Positions 52,741-64,000 of a stretch of DNA of 64,000 bases are shown in pieces; positions within the stretch are counted from its first letter, which is position 1; every line of letters begins with the position of its first letter. A program made the position numbers and the translations under genes. This DNA is from Holothuria scabra (taxonomy: Eukaryota; Echinodermata; Holothuroidea; Aspidochirotida; Holothuriidae), in assembly GCA_037179385.1 (NCBI GenBank), contig CM074185.1, positions 9,419,371 through 9,483,370 on the forward strand. The letters are read 5' to 3'. Under the pieces are notes generated by a model. It made no database searches. It saw only the letters and a list, made by a program, of their open reading frames with translations, and had not been told where the DNA came from.

Positions 52741-54659
52741 TCGCGTCAAATGGAGAATACGCCCATACAGCTGGTGCCTGAATAATAGCAATTACGCACT
52801 TCTCTAAAGCGTCCCCGAAAGCGTCTTACTTTTTTAATCATTGCGTCCTTATCCGTATCAGTTAAGTGTAACAGTCAAGCTAGTTTTCATTAGAGTGTTG
52901 CAAGGGGATACCAACATCTTAAAAATAAATTTGTTCCAAAATCTTACATAGGCCTACTGGATTAAAAGGGCAACCGTTACAAAGATTGGGTAGCCTATTT
53001 CTCCAGTTCTTTTTTAATCCGGTGTCAGAATTTTAATATCCAAATGATGTTTTTTGTTTTTGAATAAGGGGTGCGCCTATAGTTCCAAGAACTTGATTGG
53101 TCTGTGCCATATTCTTTCCCCTCGCTATCTTACGAAAAAAAAAAATTCCGTCCCTTGGAACGAAAAAAAAAATCGCTTCCCAAATGGACTTCAAATAGGA
53201 ATTTCAAAGGATTGTGGCATGCAGCTTTAGTATGGTAACTTTTGTCAATGAAATTCTACTGTAGCATAAAAACAGCACAGATAAAACTTCTAGCACATAA
53301 ATAGTTCAAGTTCTGTAACCAACTTGCGCACATGTTAGCGATGAGATATGCAACTCCGTGGATTGCCCTCTTGTGTTTGTGTTTGTAGGAACATCCTATT
53401 GCGTCTGTGTAACATACAGTGTAACCACAAGAAGCGATTGTGGGCAAATGAGACCTTCTTTTCCCTTCAGTTATAAGAAACAAAGGGAAATGCAGAGAAA
53501 ATGTTGATCTCACGATGTTGAAATAGATTTGTACCAGTGATTTAGAAGCTAATTCTCCACTTTAAAAAAATATGGGAAATTCACAGACAGAAAAAAAAAG
53601 ATAACAGAAAAGTATTGAAAACTTATTACGAGAAATGTTTTGAAATCTTTAAGGTTCTCTTTATTTTTTCTGAGTAAATCTTTAGCTATTCTTAGCCATT
53701 TTAACAGTATACTATACAGAACCATTTATTTTTTTAAACTTTATCTTTGTTTGTTGAAAAGGAGAGTTCCTAGAAGAGATACCGAACTCCGTTTAAGCTA
53801 GATTTAAGATAAAAGAAAGTTAATCTACACCTTACAACACTTCGGCTTCATTGTAAGTGTTGAAGATATTGTAAATTTCTGACTACAGTACAGAATGAAA
53901 TGGGTATTTAAGCTCAGTGCACACCGTCATTTGAGGAGTCGTTCGGTTATAACTGACTGGCCGCATATTTTTTCGAGAATATAGCTATATATTGCTTATA
54001 TTTGCATATTGATACATTGCTTATATTTGCATATACCTAAATTGCTTACTACCGATTAAATTGAACTTTAAATAATTACGTAAAGTTCAAATTAGAGCTA
54101 GGGCTGTTGTGCGGTAAGGACCTTCACGGGGTTTTGGTTACTTTTAAAATGAGGCCAATGATCGTTTTATTCAAACACAACCACATAGTAGCTGACGTGG
54201 GACTTCTTTACGTAGTGAGTTTACAACAATACAACTTACGTCAATAGAACACATCGTGTGGTTTTACCTCAAAGCCGCCAACACATAACCTTAAACTATT
54301 ACATTTGAAATTGTGCAACCATAAAGGCAAATAACATCCCAAAGAACAACGATTTGCGTAGGTTCTGTTAACAATACCACCTGAACAATTCAAATCCGGA
54401 GATATTTTTTTCTTTTTTCTGCAAATCACATTTTTAAAATTAGAATCCAGGTCAGAGAATCTTACTCTGAACAGCGAATACTTGTTCAAGTACAAAGAGC
54501 ATAAACTTAACATATATATTTCTGCTGGAAACCACTTTTTTGTTATTTTCAATTTAAATCCATAAATAGTACCATTCAGGTTCATTGTCCTTTACGTTCG
54601 TATGACGATTGATAGGCTACTTCATAGTTCATTCCAGACAGTTAAAGACACTGTATCGT
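52741..54659. other. Intergenic, no supported gene
   Basis: AT-rich with several short ORFs, including 114 codons on the minus strand at 54241-54585 that show no known motif. Confidence 0.35.
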
Positions 54660-54687
54660 GGGGCGAAACGGGGGCGGCAGCATGTTT

Positions 54688-55235
54688 TTAGAATTGTTCT
54701 TTTCTCCTTCGCGCATCAAAAACTGTTACAGCGCCATCACCCTTCTTGGCCGTGAAAAATGTTCGTAGAATCGACGCAGGGATGTTGAAGCATGGAAGTA
54801 CTAGACGGTACTCATTCGGGTGATGTGGATTTCTGCAAGACATTTGCAAATACCACATACAACGAACAATCGTCGGCAATAACAAGAGATGTCGGCGAGG
54901 GCAACTTTTCCTAAAATTAACATGAGATTGACGGCACGGCTTCCAGGGAACGCTTTATCAACTTTAATTAACGAGTTATTTGTGATGTTTAAAGCTGTGA
55001 GAAGGTAAGGGAAGAGATACGAGCAAATACGATGGTAATTAGTAGACATTGGCAGTAATTCTGCGAAAAATCCTTTGCTTGGTGATGTGTAGTATTACGT
55101 ACGTGTATATGCCATATAAAATTGAAAAAGGGAGAAACTTTCCCCAGATTATGGGCACAAATTCCCAAGGTCCGATACAACTTAATAAAGCAAGAAACAA
55201 ATTCAACTTCCATCTCGTTGCATGTGGATCCTTAA
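54688..55235 (-). pseudogene. Possible decayed GPCR fragment (TM5-TM7-like)
   Basis: On the minus strand one frame reads a TM5-like EFVPIIWGKFLPFSILYGIY then TYVILHITKQRIFRRI. After a frameshift it continues with a TM6-like SYLFPYLLTALNITNN, an extracellular loop and a TM7-like AVNLMLILGKVALADISCY. A third frame gives LPTIVRCMWYLQMSCRNPHH where an NPxxY box and tail would be. No TM1-TM4 is found upstream and the frames are broken, so it would be a truncated pseudogene. Hydrophobic runs alone could mislead. Confidence 0.3.
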
Positions 55236-55249
55236 TTGTTATTTAATTG

Positions 55250-56100
55250 AGTGAATAATTAATGCTACAGTAGTTTCTACCGGGATACACCTTCAAATTA
55301 AGGCTGATATATCTTAAACAGCTGTGAAAGGGACAGAACTTTAGTCATTGCCAGTATGAAATTACTTCAAGCACAACACTCTTTGTCCTACAATTAAGTT
55401 ACATACAGTAGTGTTTTAGTAAAATATATCCCACAATTAGAAAGACTTGTGTGAATTGACGGATTTCAGACTACACTCTGATCACATACGATGGCCTAGC
55501 TAGCTCGACAATTGGCTTTTCACCCCCTAAATCAGGACAAAATCAATAAAGAATAGTTGTGTGATGCACAAAAGATTAGGAAGGGTTTGCTTGATGAAAG
55601 CATTATATACAGTATGATTAGAAATAAATTGGATGACCATGTTCAAAGGATAAGAATGCAGTATCCAACCAGCTCAGTACTGTTGAAATAATATTGCCAA
55701 CAATTTCCACTGAATGCTTAATTGACATGTGACAGCAAGTTGCATCTAGGGATAGTCTGGCCATGATGGTTGTCTGAAACAGTACACACGACCTCAGGAG
55801 AACTTAGTTTACTTGACCAAAGATTTTAACACTTTTCAGGGTGTTTGCTATAATCCATTACCTAACCTCATTTTAAAACACCAGGGTATTAAATAGCCCT
55901 CAAACAGGTCTATGTCGTCAGTTAAATGGCCTAATGAAATGCTGTACATGTAACAGAGTACACATGCAGCCCTGTTAACTAGGTAATGGGGGTGGCAATA
56001 AGAACTTCTCTCCACTGATACCTGAAGTGTTTCTGAATACAAATCTATCAATCATTTAAAGCCCCCCCCCCCCTTGCCCTCCAAATTAGAAAAAAGGGTT
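55250..56100. other. Intergenic, no gene seen
   Basis: AT-rich with a C11 run near 56063. No motif. Confidence 0.35.
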
Positions 56101-56103
56101 CTA

Positions 56104-56327
56104 GCTACCCCACATGACAAAGTTTCTTGTCAAACTATGTTTGCCACTGCTAGGCTTCTTTAAAGGGTGAATCTCTTCATTCCAGATGGTTCCCACTAGT
56201 TTTGGTAAGATGGCTAACATCTTTAGCTCCTCAAAAAGCACACAAACTTTTGTTGCTAAGAGACTAACCCTGTCAAGTATAGCTGTCATGTTTAATAAAT
56301 CAGAACAATTGCGGTGCATGCAACTGC
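56104..56327 (-). CDS. Candidate exon e of an unrecognised minus-strand gene
   Basis: Acceptor GCTTTCATTACAACAG just before 56327. The frame reads SCMHRNCSDLLNMTAILDRV, then LATKVCVLFEELKMLAILPK and LVGTIWNEEIHPLKK. It starts with two bases that complete the codon left by the exon at 56876-56944. Leucine-rich, helical in appearance. The end is not defined; the frame reaches a stop at about 56104. An antisense frame of 60 codons overlaps, so strand is not certain. Confidence 0.3.
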
Positions 56328-56875
56328 CTGTTGTAATGAAAGCATTAGCTCCCTACAGCATCTTCTGAATTGGTCAATGGAAGAGCAGTCACTTATTACA
56401 AAGGTAATTACTCTCTCATAACTAATCGACATGAGTATCCACATTTTTTGAAAATGATTCCCTTTACAAGCTGGCGTACATCTCTCATGTTTCATATGCT
56501 AACTATTTTGCATTTTAATTAACATCATATGAAATAAACATCATATTAATCCAGGCCTACGTGTCATTCATGTAACAGCTCAGCAGCCTCTGTCTGTCAC
56601 AAGAATCTTCAACATGGCTTTATGTACATAGCATGAAGTAAGTAAAAATATCATACCAGAGTAAACTAACCTTCAAGAGTACAACATTTTCAACAGTTTT
56701 ACTGAAACTAAAAGGTTGTTTTAATTACTACATGTGACATATTACTTATTTATATTATGCTCTTCTTTGTATCCTTGAAGGCACTAGCACTACAGGAACT
56801 GCATCAACTTTTCTGAAAAAAAAAAAAACACCTACAATACCTACTATATGGCAGAACTCATGCATGGGAACCTAC

Positions 56876-56944
56876 CATTTTCTTCTTGTAAGGCTGGAAG
56901 GAAAATGTCTTCTGGATCTTTAAAGAAGAAAGTGCAGGCCAGGT
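56876..56944 (-). CDS. Candidate exon d of an unrecognised minus-strand gene
   Basis: Acceptor CCACCGTACAG and donor AATG|GTAGGT bracket 69 bases reading LACTFFFKDPEDIFLPALQE then EN. Phases match the candidate exons on either side. The composition is protein-like and there is no repeat signature. Family unknown. Confidence 0.35.
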
Positions 56945-57736
56945 CTGTACGGTGGCTTTAAGAACTACATCTCCACTGCAAACTGATTGCCTAGAGAATT
57001 CAACTATTCAAACTTGCTTTATATGACTGTCAATACTTACTCAATGCAGTATTCCGAGACTGGGGAAGACTGTACATGTCATCATGTTAGGGTACAGTGA
57101 CAGGAGTGCAAGTATAGGAGTGGAAAGGCCACCCAGAAGTACATTGAGATGGGAATTGCATATCATGATATCAGTGACAAAAAATTTACTTGTAGACCCA
57201 AACTATCATGCAAGATATATCATCAAAGTTGCATGAAAGCCTCGAATTCCTATATTTTAAAAACTTCATTTACAAATGTGGCAGTAGTTTTCATGTTACT
57301 TGAATTATAAACTTTTTTTAAGAAAAACACAAGTTTTTGTATCATTTTTGAAGTAAATTCATAACAACATGCAAAAAAAAAAAGAGTTATGTTTTGTTTG
57401 GGAATTAATCATAGTGTCTTCTACTGTATTATAAAAAAAATAAGAGCTTCCACTGTCATGCTTGTTGATCAAGAAATGAATTATGGCATGTTGATGGGAA
57501 ATTTTAAGTGTAAAACAATAAAGTGAAACAGCTGGTACAAGATTCCAGTTAGAATATGGTACTCTACCTGATTCTCATCTTTTGCTTTATGTAATATTTC
57601 TGTCAATTGACTTTTTAGGAATTCCAGTAATTACTATAATTTTGTCAAAAATCATTTAATATTACGTAGTGAATTACATATTTCCTATACCTTTACATAT
57701 GCCTTGAAGACTAGTTGGGTCAGGCTATTCACTTAC
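56945..57736. other. AT-rich, possibly intron
   Basis: No coding segment seen. Confidence 0.3.
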
Positions 57737-57851
57737 AGAGGTAGATCAGAAAAATGATGGGGTATTTACAGGATGTAAAAGAATCTATTTCCAGTGGTTT
57801 ACAGCAGTTATGGTAGTGTTGTAAATTGCATTCACTGGCCAGAGCAAGGAC
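57737..57851 (-). CDS. Candidate exon c of an unrecognised minus-strand gene
   Basis: Acceptor CATCTTTCTACAG and donor CTCT|GTAAGT bracket 115 bases reading VLALASECNLQHYHNCCKPL, then EIDSFTSCKYPIIFLIYL. One leftover base fits the next exon (56876-56944). Cysteine-rich. No family recognised. Confidence 0.3.
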
Positions 57852-59560
57852 CTGTAGAAAGATGTATAGCCTACCTACCATTTCTTTTGAATGAGAATGA
57901 CAGAAGCTGTTTTGATGATTTTGAGTTTGCAATTAAAGAGCCGTTCATTCTCATATAGAATCAAGCATGCACCTAGTGTATTTCATTAACATTCTGGACC
58001 AAAATGGGGGGGGGGGGGGAGGAGGAGGGGGAGAAAGGAGGAGGTGATACTTACCATGCACACTGTCCTGCAGGTTGAAAGGCTGACAAGAACTAGTCCA
58101 CTTCCTTTTTGAAGTTTACAAATCCATCCCTAGAAAATGTATGGTCAAACTTTCAATAGATCACATTCCACTTTTTTCTGAAGGGCAGCAAGTTTTTACA
58201 TAGTTTTCAGACTTCAAAAAGGATCACAATGAAGCCCTATTTTAAAAGCTGTGTTCTACACACTCTAGTACCTTCTCCAATTTAAACAAGAACACCAGCC
58301 TAGTGCACCTTTAGCACTAGAAGTTCAGCAAAGCTGAATTGAGTTTCAAAAGTCTACAATTACACACAACTTCATTCTTATTGGGGACTTCTAGGTAGCA
58401 GTAGGGTGGACCTGGGTGGACAATGCACAGGGGTCCATGGAGAATTCAAACACCTCAGAGCTTGTGTGTGCAAGGTTTCATTCCTATCCCATACCCCCCC
58501 CCCTCCCCAACCCCCACCCATGAATATTGGAGCTAGAGGCTTTCAAGAAAAATGAATTGGGGCACCCCCTTGCTGTCTAGCTTCCCCATGCATCTAGAAG
58601 GCTTTTTTATGCCATTGATTGAGTACACAACTACCAGTACCCCAAAAACATTGATCAATAAGAGTGGAGTAATTGTTTCAATTCATATCAAAATTTAACC
58701 AATTGGTACTGATCTTCATGTATAAAGTGCTATTCCTAACTATCTTTGTGGATATGCTCAGTACATTCCCTTCAAGTGTAGCAGTGCTGTTTGTACAGTA
58801 AGCAAGTGCACATACTGTATGCATGCAATTTGCACAAATATGTTTTCTCCTGCTTATGGCAACAACTTAAATTCTGCATCATAGCAAAATCATTTTATGT
58901 CTAAATGTACTAGTCCCTCCATAACTAAGAGCAAACAATGATGATGCTAGGACATATATGAGACCCATCGAAGCAGTGCCACAGTCTCTAATTTATTAAG
59001 AGGCACCATGCATGCACCAGCATGCACCATTTACTACCAGGCTGGTTTCTAAATGGCACTCAGGTGGGGGCACATAAAGAACTGCACAATATCACATATA
59101 AACAAGCTTGTGGATCAGGTGTAGGATTAAACCAAATCAGTGGAAGAGAGCTGAAAAAAGAGTTCTCATGGATTGTTCAATGCTTGAACTAAATGTAATC
59201 AAAAGTTTTATTCAAGTCATAAGGTTGGCATAAGGTAATAAGGTACATGAATGTGGCAACATAGACCCAAAGCATGTCATGACTGCACCTGAAGGAAGTA
59301 CTGTTCAAGGAGTGATGTCAATGTTTCAGCACGGATGGGCAATGCTTACAGTATAAAGTCCTGATTTTACAATTGCTTTTATTCAAAATGAAACACAGGG
59401 ATTTGGTTTAACCCATTAATAGAAAAATTTCAACATTGGAAAATTTCTGTGTCCCACTAACCATGGCGAGGGCTCCAAACGGTGATAGCTAGGAAATGTC
59501 TATTTTCATCACAAATAAAATTTACACTGGAAATTAAATGTTCGTCTATAAAAAAAAAAA
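57852..59560. other. AT-rich, few repeats
   Basis: G and C runs at 58007-58019 and about 58495-58503. No coding segment that I can support. Confidence 0.35.
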
Positions 59561-59650
59561 TATTCTTCCAAATTTTCAACAATTCCTGGCAAGGAGCTTC
59601 CCATTTGGCTGGTTTTTCCACTGGCACCCTTTCTCATGGCATATTCAAAT
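59561..59650 (-). CDS. Candidate exon b, FEYAMRKGASGKTSQ segment
   Basis: After the acceptor ATATTTCTTTTCTTAG the minus strand reads FEYAMRKGASGKTSQMGSS, LPGIVENLEE, clearly protein-like. It then enters a poly-T stretch without an obvious donor. It may be a real exon with an unseen donor or an old gene fragment. Family unknown. Confidence 0.3.
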
Positions 59651-60038
59651 CTAAGAAAAGAAATATTTCAATCATTTGCAAAGAAGTTTAAGAAAACACA
59701 TTTGATCAGTGCAAGGGTAGGATATGTAACAAATGCTTGCTCTAAGTTCACAAAAATTGAATTTAAAATCTGATAGCTTTACTTGCATATATTTTGAGCA
59801 TCTGAAGAATTGAGTTAAGAATTTTATCAGAACATTCTACTTCGATGTATTAAACATAAATTTATTTGAAACATTTTTTCACAGGATATCTTTTAAATGT
59901 GAATTAGGGTCTACTTCTGGAGGTAGAATATTCAAGCTAGGCCAAGTCCTCTCACTACTTCATACATTCTCCCAACCTTTTTAATTCTAGCCACCCACAG
60001 CTGTTTAAAACTTTTCATTGTGCAGACACAATCCTAGT

Positions 60039-60150
60039 CTACTGTTTGAAGGGTATATCATCAAAGTGAGTTGAATCAGACTGCACTATCTGCCGGAATA
60101 TGACCCACTCTGCCTTCTTGAATTTGATATCAGCATGATGCATGGGTATT
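60039..60150 (-). CDS. Protein-like segment ending in a stop
   Basis: The minus strand reads PMHHADIKFKKAEWVIFRQI, VQSDSTHFDDIPFKQ, stop. FKKAEW-FR resembles the stretch between endonuclease and RT domains of LINE ORF2 proteins (for example FKKADW-R), so a retroelement fragment is possible. A terminal exon is the alternative. Confidence 0.3.
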
Positions 60151-60179
60151 TCTTACACAGTACAGTTACCAGTGTTGTA

Positions 60180-60330
60180 ATTGAGTCACTAGATTAGTGA
60201 CTTGAGTCACCAATTTTCAAACTTTTATGTGACTCGAGTCACTGTACTATTTCAATGGGGATATTACTCCTGAATTCTATCAAGTCACTATCATTTTGAG
60301 AGAAAGTGACTTGAGTCGTGACTTGTTTTA
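60180..60330. repeat. Cluster of GTGACTTGAGTCAC-like palindromic words
   Basis: GAGTCACT, GTGACTTGAGTCAC, TGACTCGAGTCACTG, AAGTCACT and GTGACTTGAGTCGTGACTTG occur within 150 bases, many self-complementary. Comparable with 39395-39530. Confidence 0.75.
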
Positions 60331-61095
60331 ACACTGACAGTTACTACAAATAAATAATCTATAATTATCAATCTGAATATCCTGAACATGCAGTTTCAAA
60401 CTTCCACTTCCTTTGGCATACCAACGTCTCTATTAAACAAATGACTTAAACACCTTTAGAAGGATTCCTGCCATCACTGAAAAAATATTTTCCAGGGCCT
60501 GGTAAAGTTTTCCAATTCAAAAACATGTGCTAACCAAGTCATGAAAAATTCATGGAATTTTTCACAAATTTTCATTATTTGATGTAACAGCCCCCCCCCC
60601 CCCCCAAAAAAAAAAAAAAAGTTGTGCAAATCCTTTTAATATTTGGTCCTGGAAAAGTGAAAAATTAGTTTCCAGAAATGTAGGAACCCTGCTTCAACTT
60701 ATGATTCATTTGAAGCTTACAAAAGACACATGCTCCACTGAGTGCACCAAAAATTGTTCCTATATTCTTGTTGTCTTTATTGTGCATGATATGATAGTCC
60801 CATTATTTCTTTCATGCTTTTTATTAAACTGGAATAAAATTCAGACCTAAAGTTTCAGGTATAGCTGATGTTATAACATATAAATGAAAGGCTTCAATAC
60901 AGTTACAAGCTGGTTGGCAATACTGTTCAGGTATCACACCATCTTCCTATTCACAAAACTTCATACACAAAAGTTGACAAAACACATTTGGCCAATGAAA
61001 ATTGCTTTTGTGATGTAAACCATTACATGGCAAGCAAGGCAAGCAATCTTTCCAGTATTGATGTGGTTTTCTGGGTTCTGCCAGGATACTCAACA

Positions 61096-61434
61096 TCATG
61101 CATAAATCCATCCTGGTTGGGAAGCATCAACCAGGTGCCTTTTACACCTCAATTGTAGCTGAGATTTTGAATCTTCAGTCCAGTTGAACATGACACCGTA
61201 AATGACTAGCATATGCAGAGGTGAACTTGACAGCTTTGGGTGGATCCTTGGGCTGGTCCTCCTGTGCCAAATAAAAAACAGAATAATATATGAAATGCCC
61301 ACAGAAATATTTTTGCTCTGTCCTTGCTTACTTGAAATTTTTCTGGATTGCTCAGTAATCTGCGTTGGTACTTCTTCAAAGTAAATGTAATAAGCAGGCT
61401 CAGCTGGAACTAGAAATGGAACTACGAAAAACAC
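61096..61434 (-). CDS. Two protein-like segments, possible exons
   Basis: One segment (about 61330-61425) reads PFLVPAEPAYYIYFEEVPTQ, ITEQSRKIS before a donor-like GTAAGC. Another, after acceptor TTTTATTTGGCACAG, reads EDQPKDPPKAVKFTSAYASH. Their frames do not join cleanly as written, so at least one frame or boundary is wrong. The 112-codon ORF spanning both reads through the intron-like gap. Confidence 0.25.
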   Translation of the reverse strand: MFFVVPFLVPAEPAYYIYFEEVPTQITEQSRKISSKQGQSKNISVGISYIILFFIWHRRTSPRIHPKLSSSPLHMLVIYGVMFNWTEDSKSQLQLRCKRHLVDASQPGWIYA

Positions 61435-61770
61435 TTATAATTTTTTTCTTTATTCTCCTTGTCACAAATTCCAAAAAGATGAAATTGTTCTCATATTTCT
61501 CACTTTCTTGAAGAGAGAGCTACTCATAAAAGATTTCTTTCAAACTTGTGGTGCCAAAACTTGATTAACTGGACAAGGCCATAGCTTCAGAGGTGAGGTT
61601 GGTATTACTGTCAGTAGGTCTTGGAACTGGGGATAGGCATACTACCATTCCGGGAATATTTTGAGCAGAATCCACAATGGAAATTCAAAAGATGTAACAA
61701 AAACTTGATTTTTTTCCATCAGGTACAAGGATTCTCTTTTCAAAGAAACTGAAACCAATACATAGTGAAT

Positions 61771-61960
61771 TTACCTAGATAGTCTACTTTCATGTTTAGA
61801 CTTGACTGCTTCCTCCCACATTATATTGTCTGCCTCTGCCTCATCAGTGTCATTTTCATTGTGGCAATCCAGGAAATCTTCAACTGAACTGTTGACAAAG
61901 TAGATTGTACTGCACTTAGACCTGTACTTCAAGTCACCTCTTGTCCAAGCAGGCAACAAT
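61771..61960 (-). CDS. Candidate exon with acidic segment
   Basis: The minus strand reads CSTIYFVNSSVEDFLDCHNE, NDTDEAEADNIMWEEAVKSK, HESRLS and meets a donor TCTAG|GTAAAT at 61776. The composition is protein-like and acidic. The acceptor is not clear. It may belong to the same minus-strand gene as the segments below it. Confidence 0.3.
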
Positions 61961-62227
61961 AATGGAGCAATTAGCAAAGTTTGGAAACTACATTTTATCC
62001 TTTATATCATATTTTGAAGATAAATGAATGAAGAAAAAAACTAACAAACTGACAAATGGCAAAAAATTTGTAACTTGTGGAAAGGTATTTTTTGTCCATG
62101 GATATGTTCATGCCAAATGCAAATGGTAAATGTTCCTACCATGCAATTTAATGATACTGTTTCAATCTAGAGAAATCTCAGATCCTCCTTTCTGCCCTTT
62201 GATATCAAAGCATGACTAATGAAAAGC

Positions 62228-62480
62228 TTAAAGGGCAAGAGCAGTCTCCCCAACTAAAAGTGGTGTAGTACACCGTCCCTGTTTCATGATCAGCTCTTCA
62301 CGGTCATGTGCCATTTTTGGGGGGAGTCACTGCTTGGTTTTCCTAGAATATGTAATATTGAAGTCCCTAAAAATTATTAAAGATACTTTTAAGAAATTAA
62401 AAGAAGTGAAAAGAAAATTGTGAGCTTTAGCCTTTGCTTCGAAATACAGTAAGTTTGGGATGACTGTTTTTGCCTTTCAA
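62228..62480. mobile_element. TTAA-type MITE, diverged copy
   Basis: Starts TTAAAGGGCAAGAGCAGTCT and ends GGGATGACTGTTTTTGCCTT then TCAA (mutated TTAA). The interior is unlike the other copies, so it is probably a related subfamily. Confidence 0.7.
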
Positions 62481-64000
62481 TGTGGAAAAATGACAGCAGC
62501 AGTCATGTGCCTTGGAGTAGTATGGTTAAAATGGGAAGACCCTGTAATTGCATATCTGCCAGGACTGAGCCTATACAGCACGTTAATAAATTACAAAACA
62601 AATTCTGTTTAACAAAGGAATTTTTCTTTCCTGGTCAGCTTTTTGATGTTAATATCCGACATTTCAAAAGCACGTTGGAAAGCAGGCAATTATGTTTTGC
62701 AAGCATGTGACTGCATTTGAAAATGGTCAACCAGTTATCACTAGAAAAAACTTGAATTTTCAGAGTTAACACCCAAAGAAACAGATTGGGTAGTATATTA
62801 AGTTGTTGGAATAATTGATAAAGTAAGTAATAATAAAAAACATAGGACTTCTGACTTCATAAATCCATTTTGAAATGATGACAGTCAAGCTACGGTACTG
62901 TACTCCAGAAGAAATGCTTACTGTCATGAAAACAGTCAAAGCTTTAGAACTCAATTTGACAATTACAGTAAATATTGCACCCTCCTCCCACACTGTGGCA
63001 AAGACATCACACTTCCACTGCAGAAAGACAAGGGAAGACTGGCATCCAATACCCCCATCCCTTTTTGTTTAGGTAGAGGGCAAAACAACTAAAATCTTGA
63101 ATGACCCTTTGTGTTTTGGCAATTTATTTTGCCATAAGTGTTCAGTAAAACCAGGAGTGCCAGAGAGGTGCTAAGGGGAGCAAGGTGCGACAGGGGATTC
63201 ATCTCCCAGTTACTGTATGATGGATGGTCCCCACTGTATATGGGAAACATTTTAGGAAACAATTTCCATTCTTTTCAAGGGAGCATATGGGTATGTTATT
63301 TATTGTCCAGAAAGTGACAAGTAACATTCCAATTGTGTACTTCCTTCTAATTCTTGAAGGAAATGCAATTGTCCTTTAAAAACCGCAAAAGTTGAAATTT
63401 AATTTTCAAACCCAAATGAACATTGAATTTAAAATCCAAATTTTCAACTTTTCTTTCATAACATTTTATTCAAAATAACTCCCAGACAAATCTCTGGGTT
63501 TGGCCATAGATTTGGGTTGCTTGTGCCTCTTATGCAGGATTTCATCATTCCCTTGGAAGGAGACTGCATGGCACCATGCCGATGTTGTGACTTCTTACAG
63601 CATGTACTACAATACTATAATCAAGGGTGAAAAGAGTTGTGAAGCTGAGAAGCTCCTTCCCAGAAAATTTGGACATCTGGCGGAAAATTTCCCTTTTCAT
63701 GAAAATGCAGGGAGAATTGCGGGAAGTTTTACTCTCTTCCTGGGAAATAATGCAACTCCCTTCCTGGAAAATAAATATTTTTTCCAGCCCTGGCTGTAAT
63801 ACATGTTGTAGTTAGATGGAGTCTTATGGCCCAGTTGCCAAAAATATAACCTATTGGTTCAAGTCGAACCACCCACGGCCTTTTTTCCAGTTGTGGCTCA
63901 CTGGCTTGTTTTCCCTACCCCACTGCTTATACAGAGCAGCGATCATGCAAAATGGCAGTAGGTTCCTGTTTTAGAGTCTTTGGTATGACTCGACCTGGGA
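62481..64000. other. AT-rich, no supported gene
   Basis: ORFs up to 99 codons show no motif. 63812-63875 (GTTAGATGGAGTCTTATGGCC, GGTTCAAGTCGAACC) matches 32090-32150, an unassigned short repeat. Confidence 0.35.

Noticed and set aside
54241..54585. 114-codon minus-strand ORF
   Set aside because: No motif, AT-rich, no transcript signals seen.

Overview
The window reads as nuclear DNA of an animal: AT-rich, intron-bearing, with no operons, and crowded with decayed retroelements, MITE-like inverted repeats, tandem satellites, microsatellites and runs of G or C. The repeat vocabulary (TTAA-flanked elements starting TTAAAGGGCA, poly-C modules ending in GCCACTG, CR1/jockey-like and L1/Tx1-like LINE pieces, GT-repeat plus AGGTCA satellites) recalls marine deuterostome invertebrates, perhaps an echinoderm. 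That attribution is inference; no rRNA, tRNA or mitochondrial marker is visible to fix the taxon.

The best gene lies at 36.6-41.7 kb on the plus strand. Five exons with matching phases give a 408-residue type II membrane protein: a short cytosolic tail, one membrane segment, a BRICHOS-like lumenal domain (one Asp and two Cys in the expected places), a furin-type site, and then five tandem 42-residue repeats. Each repeat carries a DDF-TW-P peptide, in four of five followed by Gly and RKRR, as in precursors of amidated peptides. BRICHOS proteins normally release one C-terminal product; a multi-copy version is the most interesting coding observation here.

Layout. 0-4.4 kb: poly-C modules, two strong GC hairpins, and a dead L1/Tx1-like LINE. 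The LINE holds a 138-bp cassette of consecutive short hairpins between 23-bp direct repeats. 4.4-8.4 kb: repeats and a possible 5' exon. 8.4-10.2 kb: TGTGGTGGGACGGAA motifs, a stretch dense in short hairpins, and a 190-bp tandem duplication. 10.2-15.4 kb: MITEs and an interspersed GAA-loop hairpin repeat. 15.6-21.2 kb: a minus-strand LINE split by about 4.4 kb of DR1-bearing satellite and a large inverted repeat. 21-36 kb: orphan ORF, repeat copies, pyrimidine tract, hairpins and microsatellites. 36.6-41.7 kb: the BRICHOS-repeat gene, with several MITE-like insertions in its introns. 43-53 kb: 177-bp satellite, a foldback element of nested GAGTGA/TCACTC hairpins, a DR1 plus RFX X-box repeat, and an inverted repeat with a tandem duplication. 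54-62 kb: fewer repeats, a decayed GPCR-like fragment and a scatter of short exon-like segments on the minus strand, three of which splice in compatible phases but match nothing I recognise.

A theme is the abundance of very short, often clustered hairpins in unrelated repeat families. One cassette has a partial second copy elsewhere in the window, and one hairpin shows a compensatory base-pair change between copies.
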